NCBI GenBank assembly: GCA_002224055.1
Contig: AZLU01000228.1
Span: 1-64,000, forward strand
DNA: 64,000 nucleotides
Source: Pezizomycotina sp. ARF18
Taxonomy: Eukaryota > Ascomycota
Direction of reading: 5' to 3'
A model generated the notes under the pieces. The model ran no database searches. It had not been told where the DNA came from and was given only the letters and a program-made list of their open reading frames with translations. Of the stretch, positions 36,568-49,435 are shown one piece after another (positions within the stretch are counted from its first letter, which is position 1; each line of letters begins with the position of its first letter). The position numbers and the translations under genes were made by a program.

Positions 36568-39304
36568 AGGGAAAAAAAAAATAGCGTATAACAATCATTT
36601 CTGCATAACTACCTAGGTCCTATCTTCTAACAAGCTACAATAATTTTCACCTCCTGCTCCAACATAATCTCCCCGTCATGTATGATCCAACTTCTCCAAC
36701 TTCATAACACAATAGATCCAGAATGCACCTCATACCTCGTAATAAGCACATTCCTATATATATATATATCAAATATCGCGACGCTGCTCGAACGAGCTGC
36801 GAATAAGCAACCTACTCCTCTGACGTCGATCCAAACATCTTCTCTTCACCAACCGAGTTTCAAAGTAATCACGGTATTCCAGAACAAAGACGAAAAGATC
36901 GTCATGTGCGCCTGAATTCTTCACCATCCCTCACGCCCTCCGTCTCTTTTCATCCCAACTGTCTGAGTAAACCCCAGAGCAAGATCTACACCTTGACGAA
37001 CTGTGGCATTGATGAATATCGCAGTATATGATACTTGTACAGTCACGTTACAATTCCTCCTCTTCTGATATGGTACCCCGCTTACCATGCAAGCCAAGCG
37101 ACCTCAATGGCTGACACTGACTTCTGAGATTTACCCTGCGTCTGTCGTAACGCGTCTCACTCCCTCTGCTCGAAAGGATTCCGGCAGCTCGGCTTCATTG
37201 GAGGACCCTTTTTCCCCCATCTGATATCTCGTTGCTGTATATGGACCCACTCACTATGCGGCAGCTGGTGAGAGTTCCGTTACTCAAGGGCCTTTGCTGT
37301 ATACTACGTACCCGACGGTTGATATTACTCACACGACGATCAAAAGTATGTTTCCTTCTCTGATCAATTCGATTTTTTGGGGCTGCTTATATTGGTGTTT
37401 CTTCCCTTTCTTTTCAAACTTATTTAGAAATCGGAGGAAGGATTACCACGGACGGCATGTTTCAATCCCTTGCTTTGATTCAAATATATGGTTTCTGACA
37501 CCAATGTCTATCCTCTCCGGGATGTATCATGGAGGAGAAACCTAGGGCTTCTGTTCTTTCACGGATAGTCATTCCGTCGTTCGTCTCATTATCCAAAGTC
37601 CATTTCTCTATCACGGCTTCTCATCATCACCTGATTGACGATGATACCTTTACCGGTATCTCTTCACCGCAACCAGCGTAGGTATCTCAAAAATATCCAG
37701 GGCGAGCAGGGACGGGATCGACACTCTTCTGACAAATCCGTCGTCTCAATCCCACTATCTTCTTTAACCGGCTTCAAAGTTACCCATGTTTGATGAGCCT
37801 TGAGGTCTTGCGCTTTTTCCGCGAAGCCACAAGAGCAAAGGTCTGTTATAACGAACTCCGCCTTCTTTTCTCATGTTCTTTCAGAAGTATCTGCCTCAGA
37901 CGTCCGTCAGCGAGGCATAGAGTAGAGTAGATCTCACGCCTTGAATCCTAAACTCGAGATATGGCGTTCTTGGAGCCTGTAACACGCATTCTGGTGAACT
38001 TCAGGGAACCATCACGAACACAACGGTCCATAACGAAAAAATGTTTCTCCAAACATTTTCTACCATTATACACGCACGGTGTATTAGTATTGAAGTATAA
38101 CCCCTTCCTCCCCTCCAGCTCTCATGCGGGATTACATCTAGCTCTAAGATGTTTATAGCCATTGCTTTCTCTCCAGCTTGATATTAGGCATTAGAACCGT
38201 CCTCTGCATTTCTAAACTAGAAGAAAATCACCAATTAAATCCTCAAACCCTTCCTTTCCTCTTCCCTAAACGGCCTACTATTCTGTCACAATGACCAAAA
38301 CCGAATCAGTATCCCGCTTCAAACACCTCCAACGTCTCCGGGACGAATCTTCGTGGTCATGAACCACTGTCCCGTACATTTCCTCTGCTCACTACTCGCA
38401 GGTCAAAGTCGCCTGCTACGCGTACTAGTACCGGACAGGATGTTCATCCAGCGTGCGATGTGAGAGACGGTGCTTCTTTCATGGGGGAAATCCAGCTTCT
38501 ACTGGGAGATAAAACAGAGAGGTGCTGGGGTGGACTAGATGTACGACCATTCTACATTGAGCATCTACTCCTAAGAAAAGACAAGAAAAAAAAAAAAGAA
38601 AAAGAAACATCTTCCAATACGGCTATTTCCCTCTTCCGTTCTAGCAGAGTAATGCTGATGGATTCCTCTCGAAGCCGACCACGATTCCGGTTTAGGGATA
38701 ATACCCCCAATGCGGCCGCCTGCAAAGAGAAACGACCCCAGAGAGCTGGGATACAGATATACGGGTCCTGTTAGCTTACGAATACGGCAACGTGGTTTAA
38801 AGTACTCTATTTCTCATCAAAACTGGTCTCATTAGCGCTAGTCTAGTACCCGGGGCAGGATGATTTATGATTATCCGGTTAAAAGTGATTATATATATAT
38901 TTTTGTAATTTTCAAAACAGTGTCCGAATATATATCCCTATATACAAAAGTATTATTAAAAAAAAAATACGCTATAAATATTAAACCCCCACGATCTCTA
39001 AAGACCATGGGGGTGACTAGTCTCGATCAGACTCTCCGATAATTAAGTATCTGACTTGAGAATAGAAGGAAGTTAAAAAAATGATAAAAATGATATACAT
39101 TCGAAAAAAGCGGAAAGCCTTGGTGATAAACACTATCCCAGTATAAAAAAAATATTTCCAAGAAAATAGAAAATAAACATGAAAAGATGATATGACAAGA
39201 AAGAAATCAACCGTGAAAACCCGTGAAAATGAAAACAATACAACAAAAGTGCTCTTTTTTTTTTTTTTTTTTTTTATATATATATATATATATTTTAATA
39301 CCAC
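36568..39304. other. Intergenic region with pyrimidine-rich DNA
   Basis: No gene supported. At 38291 a short frame (MTKTESVSRFKHLQRLRDES, 23 codons) starts in a favourable context after a C/T-rich leader, but it stops at once and no continuation was found. A T tract followed by TA repeats lies at 39254-39293, just beyond the aminotransferase stop. Confidence 0.4.
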
Positions 39305-41369
39305 TTAATCGCTATCTTCACCGTATACTCCTCCCAAAACTTCCTCACGCCTCGCCGAACCGCCGGCTGGCGTTCTGCACCTCTTCCGCCGGAATAGCAG
39401 CGAAGCAAAGCCGCAGGTACTCAACCCTTCTCGTACTACGTCAGGGCTGAAAATATTCCCTGGGACAGCGAGCACTAGCACGCTAGGCGTAGTCAGGAAC
39501 TCGAAGAGCTTCTCCATCAACCTTCCCGCGTTCGTGCGTCGTACGCGGGATGGGATCGTATGTTAACGTGTATCCACGCATCATACCGCCCGCGGGCTTC
39601 AAGAACGAATACAGATCCGTGCTCGCGGTACTCAAACACGGTATACGCGCATTCCCGCTACCGCCCTCCGCGGAGCTGTGGTTTTCATCGTCGCTGTGGC
39701 TGGAGGAGCTTATCGACGAGATCCGCTGGGGTAGGTAGTGTACTGCTCGTACTTCCCGTGCAGCTGCAGCGTCTCTGCTTCTTCGCCGTTGTGGTCTCGC
39801 GGACGATGTGGCTGGAGCTCCGGCCCGGAGCTCGCGGCACATGATCTCCATGCGTCGCGGTATTTATCCCGCAGGCACGAGAGCCAGGTGTTCCAGCCGT
39901 CGACGCCCCACTTGTTTATCAGGAGCTCGGCTACCATGCCCTGGACGAAGCCCGAGGGGCTTGCGGGACGTCCCGCTATCCGCATCAGGCGCTCGATGAA
40001 GAGCGGCGACGCGACGATCCAGCCGAGGCGGCAACCGGGCGCTACCGTTTTCGAAAAGGTATCGAGGCGGATAAACGCGGCCGTCGACGTCAAGAGTAAC
40101 GTAAGAAGGTATTAAACGAAGACAAAAAGCTCTTCCCAGGAGTGGTTGGGGACGATGGAGGCGACGAAGCGGAAGCGGGGCAGTTTCGTTAGGGTACTGC
40201 AAGTACCAATACGGATCGTCCTCTATTATGATGATATCGTATTGCTGCGCGAGAGCGTATATCTCTTTTCTCCGCTTGAGGCTCTGATTTGTGCCCGTGG
40301 GATTTTGCCCCGTGGGGATGATATACATGAGGCTGGGCCGCTTGCCGTCCTTCTCCTCGTCCCAGTTCTCTAGAATGTCTCTAAGGCCGCCGGTGCCTTG
40401 AGGCCGCATACCTTCCCCGTCAACAGCGACAGGGACGATGCTTATTCCCATAGGTTGAGCACACTGCATGGCGTTCATGTACGTGAACTCCTCGACGAGA
40501 GCTTGTCACCTCTAGCCCCGTCACCGACGAGCTGTAGGGCTTTCGAGAAGCCATCCGTGTTACCAGCGGTGAGAATGATCTCGGGAGAATCGTACGGGAT
40601 CTTGCCGCCATGTTGGTGGTTGAGGGCCCAATCGCGGACCCAAAAGTAGAGCGCCGCAAATCCCTGCGCGGTACCGTACTGCAACGTCGTGCTGACATCA
40701 ACTTTCTTCAAAGGGTTTGGCTCCGTTGCGTATTTTGGTATCTCTACGCGTGAGGATTTGGAGCGGAGGAGAGAAAGGAGCTGCGAGTTCATAGACTCAG
40801 AGAAACGCTCTGCGGTGGCGACATTGGATTCTAACGTGTCGAAAGGGAAATATTCCGGGGATGGCATCCCTGTAAAAATTCCAATACCATGGTTAGCATA
40901 CGTGTATTAAGAACTTCCTGTTCCGATCCTGATGAACGTGAAGATGCTGAAAAATTTTCCATATTTTTCCCGAGTTGTGTATCAAGTATCACATAATGAA
41001 GAAACCAATTTTTATATCCTTTGGATTTTATTCTTCATTGCTCTGCGATATCGTGCTTTATAATTATCACACAAGAGATCCAATGCCTTATCGCCACCGC
41101 GTGTTTCAGTTCGCGGATGGCAATTATGTCTGAACAGAGGGACAAAAAGGAAAAATAAATCCGGGGTAGAAACAAGATCGATCGATCATCCCATACCTCC
41201 TGCAAGATTTGTTATCCCGGGATAAGAAGGTATTTGTAGAAGTCCTTGACTCTCGACGCATTTCGAGCTGTATGAACATTACCATTAGCAAAAAAAAAAA
41301 AAAAAAAAATAGCCCTCGCCACCGTAAAAAGTAGGGAGTAATTGAACAATATATCTCTCTGAAGTTAAC

Positions 41370-41404
<35 letters not shown>

Positions 41405-41528
41405 ACAGGACTAGCTTACCTGCTGTGGTGGCGGTTAGGTGGTGTGAAAGATCTTTAGGCCTAGGTTTCAGAGAAGCGCTACTCGAAAGGGCAGCTTCGA
41501 AGTGTGCAATAGCTGGTGTTAGCTCCAT
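39305..41528 (-). CDS. Class I aminotransferase (Aro8/Aro9-like, PLP-dependent)
   Basis: Transfers the amino group of an aromatic amino acid, kynurenine or 2-aminoadipate to a 2-oxo acid, using pyridoxal phosphate. Exon 1 (41528-41420) starts MELTPAIAHFEAALSSSASL and ends at DLSHHLTATTA. Exon 2 (41267-41197) has NASRVKDFYKYLLIPG, then TNLAGG. Exon 3 starts at 40870 with MPSPEYFPFDTLESN. Introns are 152 and 326 bases with donors GTAAGC and GTATGG; intron 1 holds A runs of 29 and 20. Downstream motifs are LQYGTAQGFAALYFWVRDWA, EIILTAGNTDGFSKALQLVG, YIIPTGQNPTGTNQS (substrate and PLP contacts), YDIIIIEDDPYWYLQYPNET and LDTFSKTVAPGCRLGWIVAS, whose Lys in SKT is the PLP Schiff-base residue. The C-terminus has AVPGNIFSPDVVREGLSTCG and stops after GGVYGEDSD. 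At least five one-base losses or gains in short runs shift the frame. Confidence 0.93.
41372..41400. repeat. Poly-A tract, 29 bases, inside an aminotransferase intron
   Basis: Lies in intron 1 of the minus-strand aminotransferase, so the pre-mRNA would carry a U run after the 5' splice site. A second run of 20 lies at 41290-41309, close to the acceptor. Confidence 0.95.
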
Positions 41529-44419
41529 TCCGGACGAATACGGATACGGGTATATGCGAGGAGGAGAAGGAGAGAGTAGAAGAAGAACGAAGAGAGAGAA
41601 GGAGTATGGACGGTGAATGAAAGAGGTTTCTGGATAGAGAATCGAGGGGAGGAAAGAAGGACGGATAGGCCGATTAAAATAATTTTTTTCTTTCTAGAAA
41701 ATGTTTTGGCAATCACTACTCGCTCGAAGAGCAAGCATGACCCTGAGGCAAAGCAGCGCGTACTTATCGCCTCGGAAGTCGGCCAGCCAACCTCCAAAAT
41801 TGAACATGTATGTATTGTTCCCCACCGTTATACGTTAGTCCTCGAAGGAGCAGGTCAACCGTTTGAACACATGCCTGGCAGTGTGGTACAGCACAAGTTA
41901 GACCAGGAGCAAAAAGTAAAAAGTAAAAAAAATAAAAAATAAATAAAAATATTAAACGCAAAAAAGAAGGCTCGAAAAAAAAAAGGGCGCTTTCGATAGA
42001 AGGCTGAAGCGGGGAGAAATAATAACACCGAAAAAGAGCCTGCATACTATACTTAAAGTAGAACCAATGAAAAAAAAGGGAAAGGAAGAAAAAAGCAAAT
42101 GAAAACAAAAAGCAGAAGCAAAAAGCAAAAGCAAAAAACAGCGTGGGCTGTTTAGAAAAAAAAAAAAAAAAAAAAATAGCCCTTCTAGTCCTCCTGTTGC
42201 TGCAGCTTCAAGGATCGCACTAGACTAAATTCTCGTTGTCCGTAAATGCGTGAGTTTTTTTTTTTTTTTTTTTGGGAGCAAATCTCTTTTCTTTTTTTCT
42301 TTTTTTTGTTTCTCTCAATTCTACCAGACATCCCTCTCTACATCCCTCGTTTTCTTTTTTCTGTCCTGATCGTCAGTGTTTTCCATTAATAAACCTTCTC
42401 ACATTATGTACTATTACCTGCAGGACACTTTTTAGTGCCTATTTTTTCCTCTTTTGTGTCTACACCTATGCTACGACTTTTTGCGAGATTATGAATCGCA
42501 AATCTCGATCCGTGTACTCCCCCAACTCCAAAAATACCTTTTTGTTTCTTTTGATAAAACTAAACGGCATATTAATGATATTACACTAAATTGATAAGCG
42601 GGAGGAAAACTGAAGGAAAGAGAGGAGGCGGTCACGAGGAAACTTGAAGCTCTTAAGTCTCCAAGTTTCTTCCATCCAATTAGATACATGTCCTTGTTCC
42701 GTGCTTCCACCTCCAACATTCTTCTCTCTCCTCGCTTCTCTTCTCGTGGAGATGCACATCGTATGTTGCAGATGGTCCGACATGTTTCTGCATCTCACTA
42801 GAGTCAGGAACTCCGTGGACATTCTTTTTCTGGAATAAATCGGCCGGCGTTCGTAGTGGGTTGTTCCTGGCTGTGGGAAAGGAAACCCCGAAATTTTAAT
42901 TCGCTAGCTCTGTTTTATAATCAGTAACATGCCAGAAACCTATCAGAAATCACGATCGAGCGGATATGCAGATGATAGTGTAGTTTTTTTTTTTTTTTTT
43001 TTTTTTTTTAAGGGTGTAAACCAGCAGAAACAAACGCCGATACGATACCGGTATCTTGGATCGAAATAAAATGAAAATAATAAAATAAACCCACCTTCAC
43101 TTTTCTCTTTTTCCTTTTTCCTTTTCCCTTCCGCTCACATTTGTTTATGTCATTGATGGTGGTTGGCAGGTATTCGTGGTATTCTTGGTTCAGGTCGGCA
43201 TGCAGTCTGGCTGCAGGTCTCGCAGCTCAGGGATGCAAAGCAAAAATGCGATACTTACAGAAAAGGGAACAGACCGAAAGAAATTTTCAGGTGCGAGACG
43301 GATCTGTGACCCGAACTATACGAGACCAGCAGGCCGTTTCCTGTATGTCAAAAAAGGCACGAGAGATATGATCAGTTCAATAAACGAGTGGGACACGTTT
43401 TTGACTTCCGAGGAAGAATTTTTTTTTTTTTTTAATCCGCATGCAGTGAAAAACGAAAAGAACAGCAAGGAATCTCACAGGCCGAGCTAGACGTCTGCAA
43501 AATCTAAGACCTGCAGTTCCCACGACTCCCCTCCCTTCTCTCTTCAAATTTTTTTTAATAAAAAATTTTCATTATCATTTTTTTTAATGACGTCGGGCGC
43601 CATGCGGTTCCTAATCGCAGCGAATTATGTATTATTTTACCCGAAGCACTGAAAAGGAAAAGTAAAATCAGTGAAACCCGGGTATCCTTGACTTCAGCTA
43701 TATTTCGCGATTGGGCCTTTTGGCGAGGGCTTACTGGCTTTGACTTTTTTCGATTTTTTTGAATTCCCCAGTGTTGGGGAACGCTGAGATGGCTTTTTTG
43801 AGAGGCTTGGATAGCAATCACACCTGGAAGAGCGAAAAAGTGGCACCACTGATTTGAGCTCTGTACAGGTAGAAATCGATATAGTCGGTCGGGATTGTGG
43901 AGTATAGGATTGGTTTGGCATTTTCGGCGTAATTAGGGAGAGAACGAGAAAAAGAAAAAAAAAATTATGGAAAACATATTAGAATTTAGACTGCATTTTT
44001 TGCTTCGGTGCTGAACTTCCCTTCTTGTCTCTCTTAATCCTTCCTCGCTCCGTGCTGTGTACCATAACATCTCGTGATCCGAGCCTTCGGAATTCGAAAG
44101 GATTTTCGCACGACCGTGTGTCCCTTCTGCGAGATTCGAATGAGCTCGCGTGCGTATCGTTGCGTCCTATCGCCATACGCTCAGTTGAATCGATACGATC
44201 GAATGTTGTTGCAACGTGGTGCATGCATGTAATCGAGAAGCTAAAAACAAAAACTTCCTTCCTTCCCTTCCCTCCTTTCTTAATTATCCTTTCGAGATGA
44301 GTGGGACGGCTATCGGAAAAGTGGGTCCACCCTATCGTGAGCAGAGTTCGTGGGGATTTCACCTGAGACAATTATCGATATCTAGTGAAAATGAAGTAAA
44401 GAAAAGAAATTTAGTAATA

Positions 44420-44443
44420 TATAATAATAATAATAATAATAAT
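44420..44443. repeat. AAT trinucleotide microsatellite
   Basis: About eight AAT units read directly. Confidence 0.9.
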
Positions 44444-44934
44444 ACCGATATTTTCAAATAAACAGTTAATCAAATTAGTGGGAGATAAATTCAAAGTGAG
44501 CTGAGATTACTGAGTTGCAAATCTCTCAATCTCATCGGTGACTAATAGGAAGTTGTCAATAGCCGTTCGCTTCAGATGAAAGCCGTTCAAATTTGAAGCT
44601 CCTCCAATCGAAGTTCTCCGTTCGCTATAAACCACGCGACGGTCGGGTGTGTAACGATGGACCGGCAAGAGCGGCGAGGCAATTAAAAGCGATTTCGTTA
44701 AGCACTCCCGACGCCTCAGCGTCCTAGCATTGGTCGCCAGTCGCGTCAGCCGTACTTTTTGCATGATATATAATCACCTCGTATTTTAATCTCTCTGAAT
44801 CTTCGTCAAGAGTTCATCCGATCTCCCCACAAAAGAGTAATTCCCACTTAGGCCATTGACGGGAATCTAATCTACTATCATTGTCCGCTTTCAGCTTGGT
44901 AAGTCCCTTTGGTGGCGTTCAATGAAAACACACG

Positions 44935-44965
<31 letters not shown>

Positions 44966-46217
44966 CATGGGTGAAAGTGTAAAACTCCAAGACGAGCACA
45001 CGAATTGCCTGTGAGAAAGATTACCTCGACTCCACAGTAAAATCATGTAAATCTCGTTTTGTTCACAGGGCTTCTTTTTAGTGCCAGGTATTTGCTGTAA
45101 GCGCTATTGGATCGGCTGATTTTTTTTTCGTCTCGATTTATATCGGCTCCGCTCATGATTCGCCGTAATTGGCAGATATCAGATTGCTTTTTACGGTACC
45201 GTGTGCCCGTTGCAAATGCCGTCCCCCCAACTTCGTGTGTGGTCCATCGCTTTGCCTGCAGCAAATAGGAGCAACATAGTCGTAAGAACTTCAGACGGGC
45301 AGAATTTCGGATCTTCATTACCAGCGCGAAATCTTTGAATGCGTAAATCAGCCACCAAAAGCCCCTTCATCAAGGCAGCAATGGGACACGTCGTTTGAAC
45401 AGGCCTTGGGGTATACTGCATGATATATGGCTGATTGACAATTAACGACTAACAAGAAAGAAATGGAAGGAAACGAGGAGACGATTTCATACGCAAAAAT
45501 GGCAATTGTTAGCAACACACCATGTCCTCCCGGAGCAATTGTCATTGGTTCCTGCCTGCTGCATATGAATATTTGAGCTGTAAAATCAATGTTAAAGCTT
45601 GCTGTAAGCAAAATAGCCAGGGGTCGTCTTCGTCGGAAGGTCCAAGGGATTGGGTAGAGTTGTACATCCCCCTTGTACAAATACAAATCCTTGTCTGCCG
45701 TTGCTGAATTCCCTTTGCTAGCGGGAAAGTTTAATCGTTCCAAGGGTACGGCGACCTTCAGTTGGAGAAATGGAGGATCAAAAACAGTCCCCTACAAATC
45801 CTGCGAAGGAGTTGTCTGTACAACTTTCCTGGCACAAATAGTGTTTTACCTATTCGCAATGCATAGCTTGCCGTTGATTCCGTAGTCCTAAAGGTTTTTG
45901 TGTCCCGTGAGCGTTCTATTAGCAATATGAGTGGCGATTGTATAATTGCTTGAAAAAAAAAACTCCTCATAGATAGCAGGATAGTTTAGCGTCTCTTCCA
46001 GGGGCGAGGCAAACCTCTGTCTTGGAAAGAATGGTCCTCCTCCTTGGTGTTTCCTTTTATCAGTAACGAGCAGTTCGACTATTTCGTACCTAGGATAGAT
46101 CTGCGAGAGCTCAAAAAGTGAAAGATGAAGCTACTATCGAGGCCGTTCAAGATCTTTCCTGATCTTCACCGGTTTAACAACGAGAAATGGATGAAAACTT
46201 AGGAGAAGCAGGAGAAG

Positions 46218-46254
46218 CTCTCTCTCTCTCTCTCTTTTTTTTTTTTTTTTTTTT
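46218..46254. repeat. CT microsatellite running into a poly-T tract
   Basis: About nine CT units followed directly by about 19 T. Confidence 0.9.
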
Positions 46255-47780
46255 CTCTCCTCTTTCTTTCTTTTTCAATTAGCAAAAAAGCCTACCATTC
46301 CAAGTTTAGAAGATCTCCGTTGCTTTTATCAGTAGCAATCATGGACGAGGAGGACAAATAGAAAAGAAATCTGACCTCGAGTGGGAATCGACTCATGCTA
46401 CAATCTCCACCCCGACTTTCCTCCTCGAACCGCAGGACCCAAGGAGCAAATATACTTTACCCATTGCAAACCAAGTGACGATCCCGAAAAAATAAGTATG
46501 AAGAGGAAAGTTAGACGGGGACATTCTTTAAAGGAGAAAGGTAACCCGGAGACAGGTTTTTTTTTTTTTTTTTTCGTGATTGTAAGGATAGGATGAACGA
46601 GGTTGAGAGCTGTAGCAAGTAGAAGATGGGATGAAGAGTTTTAGTAGGGAGCTTTACTTAAGTATTTTTAAATAATAAGAAATATTTTTTTATTGTAAAG
46701 GACGTTGACGATAAACAACATATTCTGTCTGTATATGGTGGTAGCTCCCCTAATCCCTCTATAACGAAAAAAAAAAAAAAAAAAAAAAAACTTGATACAC
46801 GAGCTACAGTTTCATAAGTCTCAAGGGCTTGTTTATTTATGCCATAGATAAATCACGTAGAGGGTTTCCGAAAGAGCCTTCGTATTCAATGCAGAACATG
46901 AGCGTCGTAAGTCTCATTGCTTTCTACCAACCTTTGATAAGCATTATCGGGAGAAGACATATAGTCACCAAATGAAATACCACGATCTTTCGGGAGAGAT
47001 GTTGTTCTTAAGATTTTAGACATTAGTTTATTTCCTAAGCTAAAAAAAGAGGTATATGTAAATAATCCATCTGAAAGAATACCGAAAAGCTAGAGTATAT
47101 ATATTGCACATATATCTTACTTTAACTGAATACGAAATACATTGTACATGGATCCGAAGGGGACGTAACAGCCGTAAGGAACATATATATCATATATCAT
47201 AGATAAATAAAGGGAAGCTCTAACGATATCATTTAAACAAACAAGAAGAACGCAGAATCGAATGCAGAGAAGATGAACGGCAATTGCAGAAAGACAATAA
47301 AAGGACATTTGTGATATCAGGCAGAAAGACATGCAAGCGAAAACAAAGAGCAAGTAACAGAAAGTAATGCATGGAGATATAAGTATGTATAAAGGATGAG
47401 AGAAAAAAAGGTTTCCTTCCAGTGTTCTTTCTACAAAAAGGTTTATGCGGTCGATTGCAAGCCCAGAAAAAGAAAAAAAAAAAAGAAGAAGCTTCCAGTG
47501 AAAAGGTGTCCAAAATGCGAGATAGAGGAATGACAAAGGAAAAGTCGACAAAGGAAATATGCTTAAAGCGAATGTATATCAGTTGGCGATATGATTGTGA
47601 AACGATCGGTGGTTATTAGGAGCGTAGCGCGTAAGAATGACGATCTCGATGGGAAGCAAAATCGCTAAAAAAAAAAAAAAAAAAAAAAAAGAAACGCCTG
47701 CAACCGAACACAATAAGAGTGGTATTATGAACAAGAACCAAAGGAAGAGACGAGAGGAATATGCGAAATGCGGAGAGAGA

Positions 47781-49398
47781 TAGTTTATGAGTGGACAAGG
47801 CGCCACCGTCGACGATAACTTGGGTACCGCTAACGTAGCGGCTCATGCTGCTCGCCAAAAATACAGCGGGACCAACGAGATCCTCAGGCGTACCCATCCT
47901 TCCGAGCGGAACACGGTCGATGGCGTCGCGTTCGGCACGGGGGTCGCTGATATCCATGGGCCCGGTAGGATGGTGTTGCAGCGAACACCGTACTTGCCGA
48001 GCGAGGCGGCACACTGTTGCATGAGAGACACAACAGCAGCACGGGTCGGCGCGAGCTGGGAAAGCTGCTGAAGGCCAGAAAGCGAAGAAGCAGATGCGAT
48101 GCAGACGATGCTGTGGTCCGGCTTCGGTTCGTTGCGCGGGTGGCGGCAGCCTGCGTGGACATCTGGCGCGCAACAGCCTGGCAAAGGAGGAAGGTTCCGT
48201 TGTCGTTGGAGCGCTGGAAGGATTCAGGGGTGGCATTCAGAAATCCTGGTCGATAGCCATCTCGATATTCCAACCATAATGTCGATCTTGCCGTAGACAT
48301 CGAGGCACCGCTTGACGATGAGGTCGCTGGTCTTCGGGTCGGCAAGGTCGCCGCTGATAACGTTGCAGCCCTGGCCAGACTGGCGGATCTCAACGCAGAG
48401 GCTGACGATCTCATCGTTGGCTGGATCGGCGGACCACCGTTGTATTGCAGCATGAGGTGCGCGCCTTCGAGCGCAAAGCACGCGCAGGGTCTGTCCGATT
48501 TCGCTGTTGGCTCCGGTGATCAGACAGACCTTGTTTTCGAGCAAGCGGCGCGGGTTCGGCGCAAGCTCCGGCTCGGGGGAATCCCGAACGCTACCATGGG
48601 GGCTGCTGTGGTAGCTGCTACCACGGCCCCTGTCGGCATCAACAATAACAACGTCCCGAGTCATGGAGACATGGTCCCTGCTTCGGGGACTGTCGGGAAT
48701 GTAAAGGGGTTCCATCGGATTGTAACCGTTGTTCGAGGGCAGGAGCGGATTCGGCTGGTCAGGGGTGATAGAGTGAAAAGAGGTAACCTTTCTCCGCTTC
48801 TTCAAGTCAGGACCAGGCCCAGGGAACGTCAGGACAATCTGGTTTGACTCTTTCGTCTGATGGTACTCTTTTTCTCCACTGCGGTGGTACTCCTTCTCGG
48901 TGTTGCGTCGGGCCAGCTCCTTCTGGTAGACAACCTCCCTTTCGGATGCGCGACGTTCACGAGAGTGGGAATCCGGGCGCTCGCGTCGGTTGGTGTTGAC
49001 GTGAATGGTCATTGGAACGAGGGCTGCAGACTCGCTACGGTGCGAGCGGCTCCAGCGGTCTAGGAAGGAGGAGCGGAGCTGTTGGTAGGAGAATCGTCCG
49101 GATTTCCACCTTTAAAAAAGAACATTAAGTTAGTAAATTGCTCGTATAACACTGCTAATAGGTAGTAAAAACATGTGGGTGATACGTACATTTCAGTCTT
49201 GCTAATCTCTCGGAGCCATTCACTGGGGCCAGTGCTCCTCTGAGATGTGTCCATGGTCTTGATGAAAAGAGACCACTTCGCGGTATCGGTTGCGTGAGGG
49301 TAAGCATTGCTCACGAGCTTTTCGAACTTGGCAACATGCCTACGTCCGTCGGTCTTACCGTGAACTTCAGGTGCGATAGTTCCAGAAGAGGATCCATT
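47781..49398 (-). CDS. Degenerate SDR domain fused to a long charged N-terminal region
   Basis: Exon 1 (49398-49190) would start MDPSSGTIAPEVHGKTDGRR if one C is missing after the ATG, and continues VSNAYPHATDTAKWSLFIKT, then GPSEWLREISKTE. An 80-base intron (donor GTACGT, acceptor TAAAG) leads to WKSGRFSYQQLRSSFLDRWS and about 190 residues of charged, disordered-looking sequence (RERRASEREVVYQKELARRN, GPGPDLKKRRKVTSFHS). The SDR domain follows without a new Met: LLENKVCLITGANSEIG, CNVISGDLADPKTSDLIVKR, CLDVYGKIDIMV, LNATPESFQRSNDNGTFLLC, IVCIASASSLSGLQQLSQLA, PTRAAVVSLMQQCAASLGKY, RVPLGRMGTPEDLVGPAVFL and GTQVIVDGGAL. The layout matches fungal L-rhamnose/sugar 1-dehydrogenases. The glycine motif has Glu for Gly, and the YxxxK pair is Leu and Arg, so catalysis is unlikely. 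Several one-base shifts occur; the stop is uncertain (47.62-47.79 kb). Confidence 0.75.
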
Positions 49399-49435
49399 CT
49401 TGATTCTTCGTTGGAGATATTGATGCTTGTTTGTT

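Larger units (their letters stand above)
41529..47781. other. Gene-free stretch with many A/T tracts
   Basis: No gene supported in about 6 kb. The left end is the aminotransferase promoter side. A/T tracts of 20 bases or more lie at 42156-42176, 42984-43009, 44939-44965, 46767-46790 and 47667-47690. Frames of up to 144 codons (43979-44371, 45348-45743 and 47117-47551, all minus) show no domain. An AAT trinucleotide run (about 44420-44443) and a CT run joined to a T run (46218-46254) are present. Confidence 0.45.

Noticed and set aside
38291-38362. Short ORF in a good start context (MTKTESVSRFKHL)
   Set aside because: Stops after 23 codons and no continuing exon or homologue was found.
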